A stretch of 64,000 bases of DNA from Albugo candida (taxonomy: Eukaryota > Oomycota > Peronosporomycetes > Albuginales > Albuginaceae). Under the pieces are notes generated by a model. It was not told where the DNA came from, searched no databases, and worked only from the letters and a program-made list of their open reading frames with translations. Numbering within the stretch: the first letter of the stretch is position 1; each line of letters begins with the position of its first letter. The translations under genes were made by a program, and so were the position numbers. Location of the stretch: positions 124,001 to 188,000 of the forward strand of contig CAJNAR010000163.1 of the NCBI GenBank assembly GCA_905220665.1. Direction: 5' to 3'. This document shows positions 60,835 through 64,000 of this stretch, piece by piece.

Positions 60835-63800
60835 ATGCATGAGACTTCAGACTCGGAGGAAGAAAACAATTACAACTTTACTACAAATGTGTACCACCAA
60901 GTAATGGCAGAGTTCTCTAGGGACTTTGAAGAAGCATCGCAAGTTCTACTGAGTGAGCTGCAAACGACAGATGAACCAAGTATATATCTCGACACATTTG
61001 TGGCAATCCATATGCAACAGGTATTGCACCACTCAACTCCAGCATCACAAGTCGGTGAGCCTCAGCAACTCCCGGATCAAGAATCACACGTTTTTTCCAC
61101 TATCACACTCGAACGATATGAGTGTGAATTTCTACCAAAAGTCGTACTACGATTTATGACGCAGCCTCAGCTACTACTCCATGTCCAAGCGTTGCAAGAA
61201 TTCGTACAGTTTCTACAGCATGATCTTCAGATCATTGCGTCTCGATTACTCCAGGGTTGGGATTCGCAACATGGAATCGAGAGTTTATTGGAGTCACTAA
61301 GTGTGATTCTCGACGATGCTCAACCGTTTTATACCTTGTACGCTCATGTGATAGAGCTTCACAATCGACCTATTGACCAAAAACACGAATCAGCCTTTTT
61401 TGAAAACTTGGAATACTGGAGCGAACTTGGAGGATTTCAATTGATCTTATACTCACTCAGCGGCTCTTTCCCGTCGGCCGATACCGAGCAGACAGAAATT
61501 TGTGATGGCGTACAGGGAAGGCTTCCGGTTCCGGTACAAGCGCTTCCATATATATTCCGCACGTTATATACTGTTCAAGAGCACGTAACGGATGCATTTG
61601 CAAGTCAGTATTTCAATCCGCTCGTTGAAGCGACGACCACATATGTAAATTCACTTTCGGCGATGGACTTTAATCGATTGTCTCGTGAGTGCGTAATGGA
61701 ACTGCTACAAATTCTAGAGATTTGGCTTTGCAGAGTAATGGAAATCTCTTCGTTAGAGCCAAATCAGACAAAGGATTATAAGCGGGAGAAAGAAGAAACT
61801 CCGGAAGACTTCCAAGCTGAAAACGATTTAGAAGTATTGAATTTCCCAGCATACAGCGAAGAAGCTTTGCTTGCGTTCACCATCCTACGACTCGAGTTGT
61901 ACCGAAGATTCATTCTTTCCGTATCACTGGAGCGTCAGCTCTCCGGCTTGACGGATCTATCATCTTTTCTTGTCACAGCAACCAAGGCTTCGAGTAAGCT
62001 GAAGAAACGCATTGTATCATGGATGGAGTCTTGTGACCTTCTATCATCATTGTTTTCTGTCAGTATCCATGACGAAGTCTTGAAACGTTGTATTCCTATG
62101 ATCAAGTTCTTAATCGATATGGAGGCTTTAAGTCGCCTGATGCTGGAGGAGATTTGGATAAAGTATCGCGATAGCTGGACGGGTGGTATCGTACAATCCA
62201 TATCGAGTTCTCCCCAAACGCGCAAAGAAGAATCAGCTCCTCTGTATGAGTTAATATTGGATATATGCTCTCAAGGCTCAGCCCAGGTAGAGTGTGATAT
62301 GCTATATTTGATTCAGTCCAGTACTATTGCCGACACACTTTACCCAAAAGTGGAAGTACAAATTGCAGAGATTTGTTCCGCAATTGCTCACCGGGCCAAA
62401 GAAATCAATCAACAAGACTTGGTGTATGAGATTATAACATTTCTTTGGTGCAATCGTCGATCGTCACAATTTATGGAGAAAATATGTGAGATTTTGGACG
62501 GTCAGCTTCAGAAATTCACAAGTAATAGCGAGATTGAACGCTGTTTGAAATGGACCCTTTCATCTATTTTCAAAACTTGCTGGGATCAGATCAAAATCCC
62601 CCAAAGTCAAAAAAACAGCCCCATCGAATTGACCGAGGCTCTGAAAGCGCTTACAGCGCTACTCACGTGCATCTCGGCTACAAGGGATTCATCGTCTCAG
62701 CTTTTATATCGCTTTTACAAATCAGAGATATTTCCATGGTCCGATTTGAGCACCAAAGCCTTCGGTGTTTCTCTGGTACAGCAATTGACACGTATTTTAG
62801 AAAAAAGTTCATGTGAGGAATTGGACCAGGCAATTTTTCTCGCTTTGAATGCAACATGGAGAACCGACGTGAGACTCTCGCACCAATTTGACACTTGGCA
62901 GGCTTGCGTTTCCAAAACAGAGCTCTCTGCTATTTGGTCAGCAGTGACAAAGGATCAATTCAGTACTCGATCAAATTTGTATTTTGAATGGATCAACGAA
63001 TGCTGTAAAAGTAGTGAATATGATCATACGGAACTACTCACTGCAGACCTGGCGCGTTGCTTTCTATCATTTGCATTTTGTAATCTTCATGGCCGAAGCA
63101 TTTCGTGCTCCGTTGCTCAGTGCTTTCAGCGCGTGTTCAACCTTGCAAACCGAAATTTGTTGAGAACCAACGAGCTACTGCGTTCCCTTCATGGTATCGA
63201 CACATTGTGGCGTCTCACGATCGAAGCTGAACATCTACAGGTTGTGAGTGAGCTTTCGTCCTTCTTGACTTCCGTCTACGCTGCGTCTGCTGAACAGTAT
63301 CAGTTCAATTTTATTGACTCGTGTTTCACACGCTTGACTCGGGCCAAAGTCGACGCAGATACGCTACAGGACGGACAAGATGGAAAAATCAAAGTTGTGA
63401 TGAGATGTGTGGAGCTTCTTTGTTTTTGTCTGGACGCATACGCCGTTGAAAATAGGAAGCATACCCCACTACCCAAAAGAGCGTCAAAAGTATCAAATTC
63501 TGATGCGAAAGTATCGGAGTGTAGGCTGCGCCAACTGGAGATTTCTCCGCTTGACGAATCTCATCAGCCGGAGAGGCATTCATGGAAGAATTTCGCATCA
63601 AAATTTACGGGTGATAGCACACTGCTTGAGGAAGAGTCAGGAAATTACACTTTGGAAAGAGATGTCGATGGTACGAGTCGAATGAAGCGATACCGCTTTG
63701 ATTCTGCTATTCAATCACCTAGTGAAGGAGGTCCTGACATTTCTTCCCTCAACGTGGAAGGTATCTTGACTTCGGTTGAGAAAGACATTTGCAGAGAAAA

Positions 63801-64000
63801 TCGCTGGAAGGAGATCGCTTCCAATGAAGCGAAATACTTCTCACCGATGAGCCAGAAACTTGCACATCATCCAACTTATTTTCCAATACTGTTCGATTTG
63901 ATGGATTGGAATATCTCACTTGACGTCGGTCAACGAGTATGGGAGCTTTTCAGCCGATTACCTTTGAATCAAAGCGCTTTGCAAGAGATGATTACCTTAA
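60835..64000 (+). CDS. Large protein, 5' part; probable USP9X/USP24-like deubiquitinase
   Basis: A frame beginning at the ATG at 60835 is open, with no stop codon, for 1055 codons to the right edge. I read every codon. The product is helical and Leu-rich without membrane segments, like the armadillo/HEAT-type N-terminal halves of giant ubiquitin-specific proteases. Two stretches resemble that family: HGIDTLWRLTIEAEHLQVVS, and YFPILFDLMDWNISLDVGQR followed by VWELFSRLPLNQSALQEMIT (family: WxLLMxLPTN). The catalytic USP domain would lie beyond the window. The start is the first ATG after several upstream stops, preceded by TCATTGAAG. Acidic, Ser-rich linker near residues 880-960. Gene identity is inferred; its coding nature is certain. 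Confidence 0.75.
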   Translation, partial: MHETSDSEEENNYNFTTNVYHQVMAEFSRDFEEASQVLLSELQTTDEPSIYLDTFVAIHMQQVLHHSTPASQVGEPQQLPDQESHVFSTITLERYECEFLPKVVLRFMTQPQLLLHVQALQEFVQFLQHDLQIIASRLLQGWDSQHGIESLLESLSVILDDAQPFYTLYAHVIELHNRPIDQKHESAFFENLEYWSELGGFQLILYSLSGSFPSADTEQTEICDGVQGRLPVPVQALPYIFRTLYTVQEHVTDAFASQYFNPLVEATTTYVNSLSAMDFNRLSRECVMELLQILEIWLCRVMEISSLEPNQTKDYKREKEETPEDFQAENDLEVLNFPAYSEEALLAFTILRLELYRRFILSVSLERQLSGLTDLSSFLVTATKASSKLKKRIVSWMESCDLLSSLFSVSIHDEVLKRCIPMIKFLIDMEALSRLMLEEIWIKYRDSWTGGIVQSISSSPQTRKEESAPLYELILDICSQGSAQVECDMLYLIQSSTIADTLYPKVEVQIAEICSAIAHRAKEINQQDLVYEIITFLWCNRRSSQFMEKICEILDGQLQKFTSNSEIERCLKWTLSSIFKTCWDQIKIPQSQKNSPIELTEALKALTALLTCISATRDSSSQLLYRFYKSEIFPWSDLSTKAFGVSLVQQLTRILEKSSCEELDQAIFLALNATWRTDVRLSHQFDTWQACVSKTELSAIWSAVTKDQFSTRSNLYFEWINECCKSSEYDHTELLTADLARCFLSFAFCNLHGRSISCSVAQCFQRVFNLANRNLLRTNELLRSLHGIDTLWRLTIEAEHLQVVSELSSFLTSVYAASAEQYQFNFIDSCFTRLTRAKVDADTLQDGQDGKIKVVMRCVELLCFCLDAYAVENRKHTPLPKRASKVSNSDAKVSECRLRQLEISPLDESHQPERHSWKNFASKFTGDSTLLEEESGNYTLERDVDGTSRMKRYRFDSAIQSPSEGGPDISSLNVEGILTSVEKDICRENRWKEIASNEAKYFSPMSQKLAHHPTYFPILFDLMDWNISLDVGQRVWELFSRLPLNQSALQEMITL

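Overview
The window is nuclear eukaryotic DNA, most likely from an oomycete. It shows short uniform introns (47-63 nt wherever exon phases could be checked), very tight gene spacing, an RWP-RK regulator, a C-x4-C-x9-C-x2-H zinc-finger protein, a PX-AGC kinase and fast-evolving secreted proteins. Small introns, AT-leaning composition and biotroph-like secreted genes make an Albugo-type white rust my best guess. That is inference, not proof.

Layout. Positions 1-6.1 kb: a partial membrane protein, a tandem PH-domain protein, a Ser-rich unknown, the AP-2 mu adaptor subunit (7 exons) and the rRNA methyltransferase RRP8 (5 exons). Positions 6.2-14.2 kb: a low-density accessory island built from an imperfect tandem duplication of about 3.3 kb. 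Each unit carries a small secreted-protein gene; the signal peptides and flanks of the two are nearly identical but the mature parts differ strongly. Each unit also carries a second gene on the minus strand, intact in unit 2 and decayed in unit 1. Positions 14.2-19.5 kb: decayed material, including a broken Kazal-type protease inhibitor gene and an inverted fragment of the neighbouring ABC transporter. Positions 19.5-33.7 kb: three large genes (ABCA transporter, diacylglycerol-lipase-like enzyme, 1706-aa ankyrin protein). Positions 34.2-46.9 kb: a dense housekeeping block with RBM25-type splicing factor, pterin carbinolamine dehydratase, RNA polymerase I/III subunit AC19, PX-AGC kinase, ankyrin-TPR cochaperone-like protein, TPR protein, phytochelatin synthase, stand-alone glutamate 5-kinase and FRA10AC1. 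Positions 47.0-54.2 kb: three amino-acid transporter paralogs of the AAAP type, the middle one broken by a frameshift and a perfect 67-bp tandem duplication, with a five-exon membrane protein between. Positions 55-64 kb: RWP-RK regulator, actin-interacting protein 1, a zinc-finger repeat protein, and the 5' end of a very large gene that runs off the right edge, probably a USP9X/USP24-like deubiquitinase.

The housekeeping genes are independent functions (endocytosis, rRNA modification, splicing, transcription, actin turnover, metal and proline metabolism); nothing suggests an operon-like pathway cluster. The accessory island at 6.2-19.5 kb is the region most likely to hold undescribed biology: duplicated, rapidly diverging secreted genes with matching initiator-like promoters, next to decayed copies of themselves.

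Exon junctions were derived by hand from GT/AG sites, reading phase and family alignment; none has been checked against RNA.
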